Positions 1 to 9,160 are shown, counted from the stretch's first letter. The stretch: DNA of 32,636 nucleotides from an uncultured bacterium (GCA_913020665.1 CAJVZI010000014.1:1-32636); one strand, 5' to 3'. Made by a program: numbers and translations. The notes: generated from the sequence alone by a model not told the origin.

Positions 1-28
1 ACGATTAGTATAATCAGATAATTTTTTA

Positions 29-142
29 TCATGATTTAAAAAACAATAAAAAGCCAAAGACTACAAATAATAACGCAAGCACAATTGCCAGTAGGTTTAA
101 AGGCCTTCTTTTTTGTAATTCTTTTTTGACATTCTCATCCAT
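29..142 (-). CDS. Possible small single-TM protein, 37 aa: MDENVKKELQKRRPLNLLAIVLALLFVVFGFLLFFKS
   Basis: Hand-translated on the minus strand from ATG (140-142) to TGA (29-31). Charged N-terminus followed by an uninterrupted hydrophobic segment and a K-S end. Below the length cutoff of the supplied ORF track. No strong Shine-Dalgarno sequence. Confidence 0.5.
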   Translation of the reverse strand: MDENVKKELQKRRPLNLLAIVLALLFVVFGFLLFFKS

Positions 143-195
143 ACTTCAAATTTTCTTATCAAATACAAATTTAGTTTATATGTAAAATTTTTTAG

Positions 196-268
196 TACAC
201 CCGGATGGACTCGAACCATCAACCAATGGCTTAAGAGGCCACTGCTCTACCAATTGAGCTACGGGTGC
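196..268 (-). tRNA. tRNA-Lys (anticodon CUU)
   Basis: Reverse complement folds as a cloverleaf: acceptor GCACCCG/CGGGTGT, D-arm GCTC/GAGC, anticodon arm GTGGC-CTCTTAA-GCCAT, T-arm GATGG-TTCGAGT-CCATC, discriminator A. CCA not encoded. Confidence 0.93.
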
Positions 269-349
269 ATAAATGTAAATTATGAATGCTTAAATTTAGT
301 TTATGATCTCTAGTAATATAAAAAAAGTGAAAAAAACTCACATTATCAG

Positions 350-379
350 TTGCGATTAATTTTGAACCGGTTCTATACT
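350..379 (+). promoter_or_regulatory. Candidate ssrA promoter (TTGCGA, 18 bp, TATACT) with A-tracts upstream and a palindrome in the spacer
   Basis: -35-like TTGCGA at 350-355, -10-like TATACT at 374-379, A-rich UP-like stretch at about 319-337. Perfect palindrome GAACCGGTTC at 364-373. Confidence 0.45.
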
Positions 380-446
380 TGTTAGCCTCTTTTTGCTAGA
401 ATTTTTTGAAAAGAAGGTTTTAAGAAAAGAGGATGACAAATGAATT

Positions 447-506
447 AAAGTTGAAATTTAATTCAACTTTTCGAAAAGGCTTCGGGTTGGCGCTAGAGGC
501 CTTTTC
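447..506 (+). other. Two adjacent perfect stem-loops in the ssrA upstream region
   Basis: AAAGTTGAA(447-455)/TTCAACTTT(462-470) with a 6-nt loop; GAAAAGGC(473-480)/GCCTTTTC(499-506) followed by ttgttttt. Confidence 0.5.
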
Positions 507-552
507 TTGTTTTTACAACTTCTATGTTAAATTTATGTGTTCTTTGAAAATT

Positions 553-904
553 GGGGGCGATCGGTATCGACGTGATATGAGAAATGTCGAATTGCATGCG
601 GAGGATGATGGTTACCTCCTTAATCAACTATCATACCTATAAATGCCGATAACGGCTACATGGCTGCAGCTTAAGTCTAGCAGCTCGTTCTGGTACAGAT
701 GAGTCTATGGTCCGGACCAAGAACGTCATTCACATAGGCTAGTCTTAAATACGCCTACGTATTTAAGATGAAACTAAAGTAGGCTAGTTAGATCTCGTTT
801 TTGTCTCTGATACGAGTTCGAATGAAACAATAATCGGATGACTAAGCATGTAGATGTTCTTCATCACTCTATTTCGGACGGGAGTTCGATTCTCCCCGCC
901 TCCA
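553..904 (+). ncRNA. ssrA: tmRNA (transfer-messenger RNA)
   Basis: 5' GGGGGCGATCGGTATCGACG and 3' GGACGGGAGTTCGATTCTCCCCGCCTCCA form the tRNA-like domain (GGGGGCG pairs with CGCCTCC). Internal tag reading frame GCC GAT AAC GGC TAC ATG GCT GCA GCT TAA at 645-674. Confidence 0.95.
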
Positions 905-910
905 CATAAA

Positions 911-3562
911 TTAAAAACGTACCTTTATATATACATTAGGGGTAACACCAAACATGGACACATTAGTTACGGATAATTCAGATGTATATGGATTGTATCG
1001 TTTATGACTTATATTATTTTGATTGTAAACATTATATATAGAACAACCTATGTCCATAATGGCAGAATAGACCTCCATAGATCTGGAGATACTAATATCT
1101 AAATGGTGCACAGCATCTAGTTTTTTGTTATTCTGATCTCCTGTTATTGTTATACCATAGCCTGACCCTGGTTCTACATACATTTTATCTAAACTAGTAT
1201 ACGGCCCACCTGATGAATAAACCCAATTTGTAGTAACGTCAATACCCCAGAACCTAGTAACGACCACAGATTTCAATTCATGCATCCTATTATGATCTGC
1301 TAAATATATTTCACCATTGTTTAATCCAGGAAAATTATATTGAGTGTGGTTTTGGTTATAGGATATCCATCCCGAGATATTTCCACTTTTTTTACGTAGC
1401 AGAATCTCTAAACCTTTGGTGCTCCCTTTACCAATATCTATATTCGCTTCACCTAAATTCTGATTTAAATGAGGCGAAAAAGTATCTTGGAATTGAAAAA
1501 GATCTTTCAGTGATCGAAAATAACCACTTAGTGAGACACTATACATATTCGCATCCCAATTAATACCACTATGATAGTTTGTTGATGAAATACATGGTAT
1601 GATTTGCGAAGAAATAATCCACATACTTTGCGTACCTCTTGTACTATGGTCTCCAAATAGCCGGTGTACGAACTGATGGTGTTTATCTATAGATGATTCT
1701 AAAGAGAGTTGTGGGTTTATACTATATTTTATGGCAAGTCGTGGTTCTGTATAAAATTGTTCATTACCCTTATAGTACGAAACTCTTAGCCCAGATTGAA
1801 TTTCCCATAAACTTTGTGGTTTCCACTTGTCTTGTAAATAAAACGAGTGAAGGAATTCTTTATGTTTCATTAAAGATGAATTTGTAGTTGTTCCGTCCGT
1901 ATTATTTTTTTGAAAATGAATAGAAAAATAGGTTTCCTCTATTCCGCTCGATATCGTATGGTATTCGAATCCCTTATAAGTGTTATTGAATTTTATGCTA
2001 TGATCAGAAAACCAATTATTCTCAGCGGATTCACCAATATTAGAAGAATTATTGATTCCAATTGGGACAGTTTGTTGAGATAGATAATCAGAATTAATGA
2101 CATACTTTGATACGCTTAAATATGAATCATAATTATGATTCCATTTAGATGACCAGTTTAAAATTGATCCACTATTTTTTAGATCGGTCTTTTCTTTGAT
2201 GTATATTGTATCTCTTCCAAGAATAGAATTGAATCCCCAATAATCTCTGTTTTCTAAAATAGAATCAATACCACTCACATGTGTATAGGTCAACCGGTGC
2301 CTAGGATTTATCAAGAAAGAAAGCCTGCTAACCATATCTTGATAGGCTGATCTTATATTATAATTTGCATTCTGATCATTATAGTTCTCAGCTGTTTGGG
2401 TTAAAAGATTAAACTTATCATCTCCTGTCACAAATCTCTGTATTGAGTCGTACAGTTTTGAGTATTTAGTCACCGGATTGGATTTTCTTAAGCTTAATAT
2501 CCAATTTCCTCTATTGAAGAAAGGAAATTCCATTGTCATCCCTTGGCTCATTAGATTGCCATAGATCGATCCGTGAGTTTCATTACTATTTCCTGACCTA
2601 CTAGACAGGTCAATTACGCTTGATACGCGTCCACCGTATTCTACGGGTATACTACCTTTATAGACTTGAATATCCTTAATAGCGTCAGCAGAAATACCGC
2701 TAATAAAACCAAACATGTGACTTGTTTGATAAATAGGCATCCCATCTAAAATAATAAGATTTTGATCAGGTGGGCCTCCACGTATATAAAGATCAGAAGT
2801 GCCTCCCAAGCCAAGCTGAACACCAGGTAGGAATTGGAGTGATCGAAAGATATCCACTTCTCCTAAATTTGGAAGGGTTGAGATATGTCTAGGAGAAAAA
2901 GATACTTGACCGGGGTTACTGGACCTTTCCATAAATTCTCTAGCGGAGCCAGTAATCGAAATTTCTTTTGAAATAAGGATATTTGGTTTTAGTGCAATAT
3001 TTTGAAAGATCATTTCATCTTTTGGGAATTGTAGACCAATTCTTTCAGTCTTATAACCAATATATGAAATAACCAATGAGCAAGACCGAGCGGGCACATT
3101 TGCAATAGAAAATGTTCCATCCCTACTTGAAATATCACCAATATTAAAGGTTGGAATAAATATATTTGCAAATGGAACAGGCTCTCCAGTCTCTTGATCT
3201 AATGCTCTACCAGATACTGCAAAACGATAGGATTGGAGTGATCTCATAATAATAAATTGCGATCTATTCTTTTTCCAAGTGATAGAGGGAGATGATGATA
3301 AGATAGCAGAGATTGCTTCAATTTCACTACATTCATTACACGAAGCAGAAATAAGTGTGTCCGGGATTTCATCTGAAAATATTATAGAAAGGTTATTTTT
3401 TTCCACAAGCGATATCAATGCAGATTTCATTGAAATATCTGAATGATCGAAAGTGATACTTTTTTGTGCAAAAAGTGAGGATAAGGCCCCTAGTGAGATC
3501 AGGCTCACTATTAAAAAATTGTGAAAACCGCTACTTAGATCAGATGATGGTGCATGTATCAC
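911..3562 (-). CDS. TonB-dependent outer-membrane receptor with N-terminal STN domain, carboxypeptidase-regulatory-like domain and plug
   Basis: 883 aa. Signal peptide, STN-like segment (SITFDHSDISMKSALISLVEKNNLSIIF), CarboxypepD_reg-like (SGRALDQETGEPVPFANIFI), plug (DLYIRGGPPDQNLIILDGMPIYQ), C-terminal aromatic VRF end. Confidence 0.9.
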   Translation of the reverse strand: MIHAPSSDLSSGFHNFLIVSLISLGALSSLFAQKSITFDHSDISMKSALISLVEKNNLSIIFSDEIPDTLISASCNECSEIEAISAILSSSPSITWKKNRSQFIIMRSLQSYRFAVSGRALDQETGEPVPFANIFIPTFNIGDISSRDGTFSIANVPARSCSLVISYIGYKTERIGLQFPKDEMIFQNIALKPNILISKEISITGSAREFMERSSNPGQVSFSPRHISTLPNLGEVDIFRSLQFLPGVQLGLGGTSDLYIRGGPPDQNLIILDGMPIYQTSHMFGFISGISADAIKDIQVYKGSIPVEYGGRVSSVIDLSSRSGNSNETHGSIYGNLMSQGMTMEFPFFNRGNWILSLRKSNPVTKYSKLYDSIQRFVTGDDKFNLLTQTAENYNDQNANYNIRSAYQDMVSRLSFLINPRHRLTYTHVSGIDSILENRDYWGFNSILGRDTIYIKEKTDLKNSGSILNWSSKWNHNYDSYLSVSKYVINSDYLSQQTVPIGINNSSNIGESAENNWFSDHSIKFNNTYKGFEYHTISSGIEETYFSIHFQKNNTDGTTTNSSLMKHKEFLHSFYLQDKWKPQSLWEIQSGLRVSYYKGNEQFYTEPRLAIKYSINPQLSLESSIDKHHQFVHRLFGDHSTRGTQSMWIISSQIIPCISSTNYHSGINWDANMYSVSLSGYFRSLKDLFQFQDTFSPHLNQNLGEANIDIGKGSTKGLEILLRKKSGNISGWISYNQNHTQYNFPGLNNGEIYLADHNRMHELKSVVVTRFWGIDVTTNWVYSSGGPYTSLDKMYVEPGSGYGITITGDQNNKKLDAVHHLDISISRSMEVYSAIMDIGCSIYNVYNQNNISHKRYNPYTSELSVTNVSMFGVTPNVYIKVRF

Positions 3563-4427
3563 CTTCTAATTTAAACTCATGTTGCGTCAATAATGAAACA
3601 GTGTGCAACACGGCCTCTAGGTCACTTGCATCAATTACACCAGAAACAGTGATCTCTTGTAGTGAAGGTTTTGAAAATTTGATCTTTATATTAAAAGTTC
3701 GCTCGATCTCAGCACAAAGATCTGATAAAGATGTATGGTCACAATAGAATTTTTGATTGATCCAATCGGGATAATCCTCATAGTATATTTCAGAAATATC
3801 ACCGCTTGAAAAATTTGAGGATACGTTTATAAGCTGACCTTCCCTTAATTGCAAATCGAGAGTTGCATTAGATACTTTCACATTGCCTTGACTTACTCCC
3901 ACTTCAAATCCATTGTTTCTAGTATGGACATTAAAAATAGTACCTAAGACTGTTATTTTACCATGCTGTGTATCAACAATAAATGGTATATCGCCCTTTA
4001 CAATATCAAAATAGGCTTCACCTTCAAGTTTTATGGATCGATTATCAATATTATAATCTTCATCAAAAATTATTTTACTATCAGAATTAAGTACTACTTT
4101 TGATCCATCCGCTAATTGAAGAGTTTTATTTTCTGCAGCATGTGTTATGATGGTATTTCTTGCAAATGAATTATACAAGATCGGAAAAATAAGGACCAAT
4201 GCAAATGCGAAGGACAATGCTCCTTTCAAATTAAATATCGATTGAACTTGCACTTTCCATTCAGGTAAAGAGAACATACCTGCATCTTGAGCAGGCTTCA
4301 ATTGATCATCTAGGGTCTCTATTGATTGAGCTAACCTATCCCAAACTTCATTTTTGTCAGGAGGGTCTGGTAGTTCAATCTTGGTACTTAATTCCCAGAT
4401 CAGTTTATCTTTTTTATTAAGCTCCAT
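3540..4427 (-). CDS. FecR-family anti-sigma factor
   Basis: 295 aa. One TM segment (LSFAFALVLIFPILYN), FecR core (LQLADGSKVVLNSDSKIIF...IKLEGEAYFDI...FIVDTQHGKITVLGTIFNV), C-terminal DUF4974/STN-like region. Lies between the sigma factor and the TonB receptor. Confidence 0.88.
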   Translation of the reverse strand: MELNKKDKLIWELSTKIELPDPPDKNEVWDRLAQSIETLDDQLKPAQDAGMFSLPEWKVQVQSIFNLKGALSFAFALVLIFPILYNSFARNTIITHAAENKTLQLADGSKVVLNSDSKIIFDEDYNIDNRSIKLEGEAYFDIVKGDIPFIVDTQHGKITVLGTIFNVHTRNNGFEVGVSQGNVKVSNATLDLQLREGQLINVSSNFSSGDISEIYYEDYPDWINQKFYCDHTSLSDLCAEIERTFNIKIKFSKPSLQEITVSGVIDASDLEAVLHTVSLLTQHEFKLEGDTCTII

Positions 4428-4488
4428 TTTCGGCTGTTTTAATCTCTTTTTTTCAGCATAGTAGTAACGTTATATATTCAATTATTAC

Positions 4489-5034
4489 TCATAAATAATT
4501 TTTTAGGTTTTTTTTCAAAATTTTAAGTGCTCTATAAATTTGATTCTCTACGGTTCTTGTGCTAAGGTTCAATATTTCTGCTATCTCGGGATTAGACCGA
4601 TCTTCAATACGGCTTAGTATAAAAATAGTTCGACACTTATCTGGCAATTTTTCATTAACAACCCTTTGAATTTCTTCCTGAAGCATCTCTGCTTGGTTTA
4701 CAGCTTCAGGATCGTCAAAGTGAGATCTCCCAAACTCAGGGATCTGATCCTCATGCCTATTACGAACCTCAACATGTCGAAAATGGTCATAGCAGAGATT
4801 TGTAGAGATTCGAGCTATGAGTGAAAAAAATGATTTCTCAGGAATTAAAGATTCTCGATTTTTCCAAACCCTTAAAAATGTTTCTTGTGTGATGTCCTCA
4901 GCGAGGTCGCTATCCTGAACCCGGTATATAACAAACCGAAAAAGAGCATCGTGAAAATCAGAAAATAGCTGTTGGAATGCATCTTTATCTGACTCTTTTA
5001 CTTTTTTGAGGAGAATCTTTTCCTTTTCTGTCAT
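4489..5034 (-). CDS. ECF-subfamily RNA polymerase sigma-70 factor (FecI-like)
   Basis: 181 aa. Region 2 (DLAEDITQETFLRVWKNRE) and region 4 (LPDKCRTIFILSRIEDRSNPEIAEILNLSTRTVENQIYRALKIL). Confidence 0.93.
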   Translation of the reverse strand: MTEKEKILLKKVKESDKDAFQQLFSDFHDALFRFVIYRVQDSDLAEDITQETFLRVWKNRESLIPEKSFFSLIARISTNLCYDHFRHVEVRNRHEDQIPEFGRSHFDDPEAVNQAEMLQEEIQRVVNEKLPDKCRTIFILSRIEDRSNPEIAEILNLSTRTVENQIYRALKILKKNLKNYL

Positions 5035-5166
5035 CGTAATAGTGGATATGAATTTAATTGGACTTATACCATATAAATAGGATGATCATTTAGTATAATT
5101 TAGGACAAGTCTATAAAATAGAATGATTTTATATATTTTAAACATCGTGTAGTTTATCCTATCAAA

Positions 5167-6573
5167 ATGAATGCAACACAAAACATAGAAGCCATATTTC
5201 AAGATCAAATGGAAAATAATGCACCTGTTCCATTAGCTAAGCGACTTGATTATTTAACCAGGATTGAAGAGTGGATAGACTTAAATAGAAAGAGTATACA
5301 TGAATCACTTTATAAAGATCTACATAAGCCTGAATCTGAAACAGAATTAGCTGAAATATGGTATGTTCTTTCTGAGATCAGGTTAGCGAAAAAAAATCTA
5401 AGGAAATGGATGAGATCTAAAAGAATGGGCGCTTCTACATTAGCATTATTAACAGCCAAATCCTGGATACATTATGAGCCCAGAGGAGTTGTCCTAATCA
5501 TTGCTCCATGGAACTTTCCTTTTAATCTAACGGTAGGGCCTCTTGTTTCAGCTATAGCAGCAGGGAATAGGGTCATAGTTAAACCATCTGAGATGACCCC
5601 CCATGTAAGCAACTTAATTCATCAGATGATCAATGAACTATTTAAGCCCAATAGAGTTGCTATTTTTGAAGGCGATCACGTGATAGCAAAGCATCTTTTA
5701 ACATATCCATTCCACCACATATTTTTTGTTGGCAGTCCTTCTATTGGAAAAATCGTTATGGAGGCAGCCGCGAAGCACCTTGCTTCTATCACACTTGAAT
5801 TAGGAGGAAAGACCCCAACGATCATCGATGAAACAGCTAGTATAAAGATGGCTGTCAATAAATTGGCATGGGGGAAATGTATAAACCTCGGCCAGTCCTG
5901 TATTTCTCCAGATTATATACTTGTTCATGAGGACAAGAAGAAAGAATTCATGAAGGAATTATCTAAAAAAATAAATGAGATATATGGAAACTCATTTAAT
6001 GAAAAGAAAAATTCAAAAGATCTAGCACGGATTGTCAATCAACGACATTGGGATCGGTTGGATTCACTTTTAATGTCTGCAATTGACCAGGGTGCCAATA
6101 CCATACATGGAGGAGGGAAAGACCGTAACGAACTTTTCATTGAACCTACCATACTGGATTCTATCACATTTGAAATGGATATTATGAAAGAAGAGATCTT
6201 TGGGCCTTTATTACCAGTTTTGGGATTTTCGAATCTGGAAGAATGTGTAAAGATAATTAACCAAGGAAATAAACCATTAGCTCTTTATATGTTCTCAGAA
6301 TCAAAAAGTAATATAAGGACGATAATAAATAATACGTCCTCGGGGGGGATGGTAATTAATGAGGTTAAAACTCATTTTTTAAATCTGAATCTACCATTTG
6401 GTGGCGTAAATACTAGTGGAATGGGTCGGTGCCATGGGCATGAAGGTTTTTTAGCATTTTCAAATGAGCGAGCCATGCAACAAAATGGTAGTTTAAGCTT
6501 AGTGGGGCTAACCTTTCCTCCGTATGATAAATGGAAAAAAAAGGTTATAAATATCATTGCACGTTATCTTTAA
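5167..6573 (+). CDS. Aldehyde dehydrogenase (ALDH3-like)
   Basis: 468 aa. IIAPWNFPFNLTVGPL, LELGGKTP, catalytic Cys in GQSCISPDYIL, EEIFGPLLPV. Confidence 0.92.
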   Translation: MNATQNIEAIFQDQMENNAPVPLAKRLDYLTRIEEWIDLNRKSIHESLYKDLHKPESETELAEIWYVLSEIRLAKKNLRKWMRSKRMGASTLALLTAKSWIHYEPRGVVLIIAPWNFPFNLTVGPLVSAIAAGNRVIVKPSEMTPHVSNLIHQMINELFKPNRVAIFEGDHVIAKHLLTYPFHHIFFVGSPSIGKIVMEAAAKHLASITLELGGKTPTIIDETASIKMAVNKLAWGKCINLGQSCISPDYILVHEDKKKEFMKELSKKINEIYGNSFNEKKNSKDLARIVNQRHWDRLDSLLMSAIDQGANTIHGGGKDRNELFIEPTILDSITFEMDIMKEEIFGPLLPVLGFSNLEECVKIINQGNKPLALYMFSESKSNIRTIINNTSSGGMVINEVKTHFLNLNLPFGGVNTSGMGRCHGHEGFLAFSNERAMQQNGSLSLVGLTFPPYDKWKKKVINIIARYL

Positions 6574-6781
6574 GACCATAAGAAAAGTTAAATTAAAACA
6601 ATATTAATTTGGGTATCAATCATCACTTATGCCTTGTATTAAACAAAGAATAAAGTTTAAAATACAGATGACCAACATAGGTCTACTAATGCGGAGTTCA
6701 CTTTGAGTAATATATTCAAAATATATTTAATCATATATCTTTCTATTTTAGAGTAAGATATAGTATGCCTGGTCTTTAATT

Positions 6782-7756
6782 ATGCTGGAATATTTGGTTA
6801 ATCGATCTAAACAGATTATTTGCATTTTTTCAACCTTGATACTTTTTCAGGGATGTGCTTCTTTTAAAAGTCCACTATATCCAGAAATTATATATAATAA
6901 TAGACAGCCTTTGATATCGGTTACATACGAATATGGTGAGATCCAACTGATCCTTCCCATAAAATATGATGCAGCTGTCCCAGATAACATTTTGTTCAAG
7001 GTTTTTGCTCAAGGGGATACCCTACATCCAGTTATTTCTATATTACAAGAAGCGCCTAAAGAATTTTTAGCTTATCTACCTCAGGGTGTATTAGATGTTC
7101 ATAATAACACAAATCTGATCAAGATCATACCGCAAGATAAAGATTTTGATCCGATCAATGTTCGATTTAAAGGAATACGTTTTGGCCGTATTGTGCTTCC
7201 ACCTAAGACTGTTCGTATTGGTCAACTGATCGTGTCTGGAAAAACTATTTTAAATCAAAATGATAGTATTTTATCAGGAGTAGATATTTCCTTGCAAAAC
7301 TTTGATAATGTAATTCATACAACCCGATCAAACGAGTCAGGTTATTATCAGATTGCAATACCAGGTGAGTATAAGTTTGCTGAGCATTTACGTATTGTTG
7401 CAGGAGAAAATCTTATTTTTAAGCCTTTTGCTAAAAAACTTGATTTCAGCAGTAGTAGAAAGGTCAAATTAGATATAGGCTTAGGACCAAGTAATGAAAT
7501 GGCAGAGCCTCTTTACATGACCAATAGAGATAATGTTCACTTCAGAGATGGTCCAGATATAGGTTCAGAAACCCTATTTCTTTTAAAACAAGGAGAGATC
7601 ATTTCAGTAGATCGTGTCACTCCTGGAGAATATTATGGTTCTATAGAGGTTGAATTAGATGGGGATAAACGAATTCAAATGGAAGGATGGATAAATCGCA
7701 AAGATCTAAAATTGGTCATTATGCAAAATATTTATAAAGTAGGCATGGGTAATTAA
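6782..7756 (+). CDS. Exported lipoprotein with carboxypeptidase-regulatory-like and SH3b-like domains
   Basis: Lipobox-like LFQGC. Beta-sandwich segment GQLIVSGKTILNQNDSILSGVDISL...SGYYQIAIPG. C-terminal SH3b-like NVHFRDGPDIGSETLFLLKQGEIISV...GWINRKDLKL. Confidence 0.65.
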   Translation: MLEYLVNRSKQIICIFSTLILFQGCASFKSPLYPEIIYNNRQPLISVTYEYGEIQLILPIKYDAAVPDNILFKVFAQGDTLHPVISILQEAPKEFLAYLPQGVLDVHNNTNLIKIIPQDKDFDPINVRFKGIRFGRIVLPPKTVRIGQLIVSGKTILNQNDSILSGVDISLQNFDNVIHTTRSNESGYYQIAIPGEYKFAEHLRIVAGENLIFKPFAKKLDFSSSRKVKLDIGLGPSNEMAEPLYMTNRDNVHFRDGPDIGSETLFLLKQGEIISVDRVTPGEYYGSIEVELDGDKRIQMEGWINRKDLKLVIMQNIYKVGMGN

Positions 7757-7757
7757 A

Positions 7758-8246
7758 ATGCTCCAACATATTAAAATATTATCACCTATAATTTTAATTT
7801 TTTATTCATACGTTCTTTCGCAGGTAAAGCTTGAGGTTAATACGATACCAACTAAAGTAGATGTTCACTTAGATGGGGTTAATCTAGGTTCGTCACCGAT
7901 AAAAAATGAAAGGATCACTCCTGGAGTTCACAAATTTGAAATAAAAAAGAAAGGCTATGCACCACTCACATATGATCTTTTAGTTAATCCTGCACAAGCC
8001 ATATCATTAGACTTCTTCCTTAATCCTATTTACGAGTGCAAATTTAAAACGGAAGAAAAGGGGTTAGTATTTGAATTAAATGGTGAGCATCGTTGGGATG
8101 TTGATATGGTACGTTTGAGACTAGAAGCTGGGGACCACTTGCTTCGCGTATTCAAGATAGGAGAGATCATTGATGAGCAGACCATACGCGTAGATCAGCC
8201 AAAAAAATATAATTATTTTTTGAAAAAACCTCTAGCATCAAACTAG
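7758..8246 (+). CDS. PEGA-domain exported protein
   Basis: Signal peptide, then VKLEVNTIPTKVDVHLDGVNLGSSPIKNERITPGVHKFEIKKKGY (PEGA pattern) and a weaker second copy. Confidence 0.8.
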   Translation: MLQHIKILSPIILIFYSYVLSQVKLEVNTIPTKVDVHLDGVNLGSSPIKNERITPGVHKFEIKKKGYAPLTYDLLVNPAQAISLDFFLNPIYECKFKTEEKGLVFELNGEHRWDVDMVRLRLEAGDHLLRVFKIGEIIDEQTIRVDQPKKYNYFLKKPLASN

Positions 8247-8248
8247 GT

Positions 8249-9157
8249 ATGCTGAAATTGAGATATTTCTACTTAATTTTTTTGATCAATACTATTTCAG
8301 CTTTCGATCAAGATCCTACTTACCTAGTATTAAATCGTTTTGATAGACCTATGCCTGAAATAGATCAATCCTTGATCGATAATTTTAGTCAATCATCCTT
8401 TGATTTTAATTCTTCTGTTGAGGACCTTTTTGGCGATCTTGACAGTCATGAAAATCCTGCTGCAAAATATATGGAAAAGATCAAAGAATTAGGGGATATG
8501 TATAATGTTAACTTTATCCTACTAAATAGAATTCAACATAAAGATGATCGCCTTATAATGGATGGAATGCTATTCAATACTCGTTCCGGAGGGTTGATCC
8601 ATAGGAGAAAGATCAATTTAAAGAATTATACCGAGGGGTCAATGAACGAACTTAATCTATGGATCGGTAATACTATGGGGAAAGTTGACAAAGAATGGGA
8701 AAAAGAACGGGAATCAATTTTATTCTTGGATCCTGATAATATCACCTATGAGAAAACACCTATGGGTGCTGCTATAAGGAGTTTGTTTATACCTGGTTGG
8801 GGACAAGCTTATTCTGGTAATAAGCTATCAGCTGGTCTTTGGGCTTCTTTTGAAGCATCATTAAGCATTGCATTTATTTTAAGCTATAACAATTATGATA
8901 CAGCAGCTAAAAGTTATTTAAATAATCTTAAACTTTATGATGCCACCGATGATGAAAAAGAAGTATCCAGTTATAGAGGAGCTGCCGAGAAAGATTGGGA
9001 TGACCACGTGATGTATAGCAAGTTAGCCATTGCTTTGGGTACAACCGCAGTTACAGGCTGGGTAACAAACAGTATACATGCATGGGTCTTTGGTCCTCGT
9101 CCTTATACCAATATATATCAGAAAGGAATATCTGGCTCAACAATTCCGTCAGGATAG
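8249..9157 (+). CDS. Exported protein with DUF5683-like membrane segment
   Basis: Signal peptide; AAIRSLFIPGWGQAYSGNKLSAGLWASFEASLSIAFIL resembles DUF5683. Confidence 0.6.
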   Translation: MLKLRYFYLIFLINTISAFDQDPTYLVLNRFDRPMPEIDQSLIDNFSQSSFDFNSSVEDLFGDLDSHENPAAKYMEKIKELGDMYNVNFILLNRIQHKDDRLIMDGMLFNTRSGGLIHRRKINLKNYTEGSMNELNLWIGNTMGKVDKEWEKERESILFLDPDNITYEKTPMGAAIRSLFIPGWGQAYSGNKLSAGLWASFEASLSIAFILSYNNYDTAAKSYLNNLKLYDATDDEKEVSSYRGAAEKDWDDHVMYSKLAIALGTTAVTGWVTNSIHAWVFGPRPYTNIYQKGISGSTIPSG

Positions 9158-9160
9158 TTC

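Noticed and set aside
433-642. ORF of 69 aa upstream of and into the tmRNA
   Set aside because: It runs into the mature tmRNA (from 553) and overlaps two stem-loops; composition is not protein-like. More likely leader RNA.
3466-3747. 93-aa plus-strand ORF across the TonB receptor/anti-sigma junction
   Set aside because: Antisense to two well-supported genes; no domain recognised.
6574-6781. Possible 25-aa ORF (MPCIKQRIKF...) in the gap before the lipoprotein operon
   Set aside because: No ribosome-binding site or protein-like features; this gap more plausibly holds a promoter.
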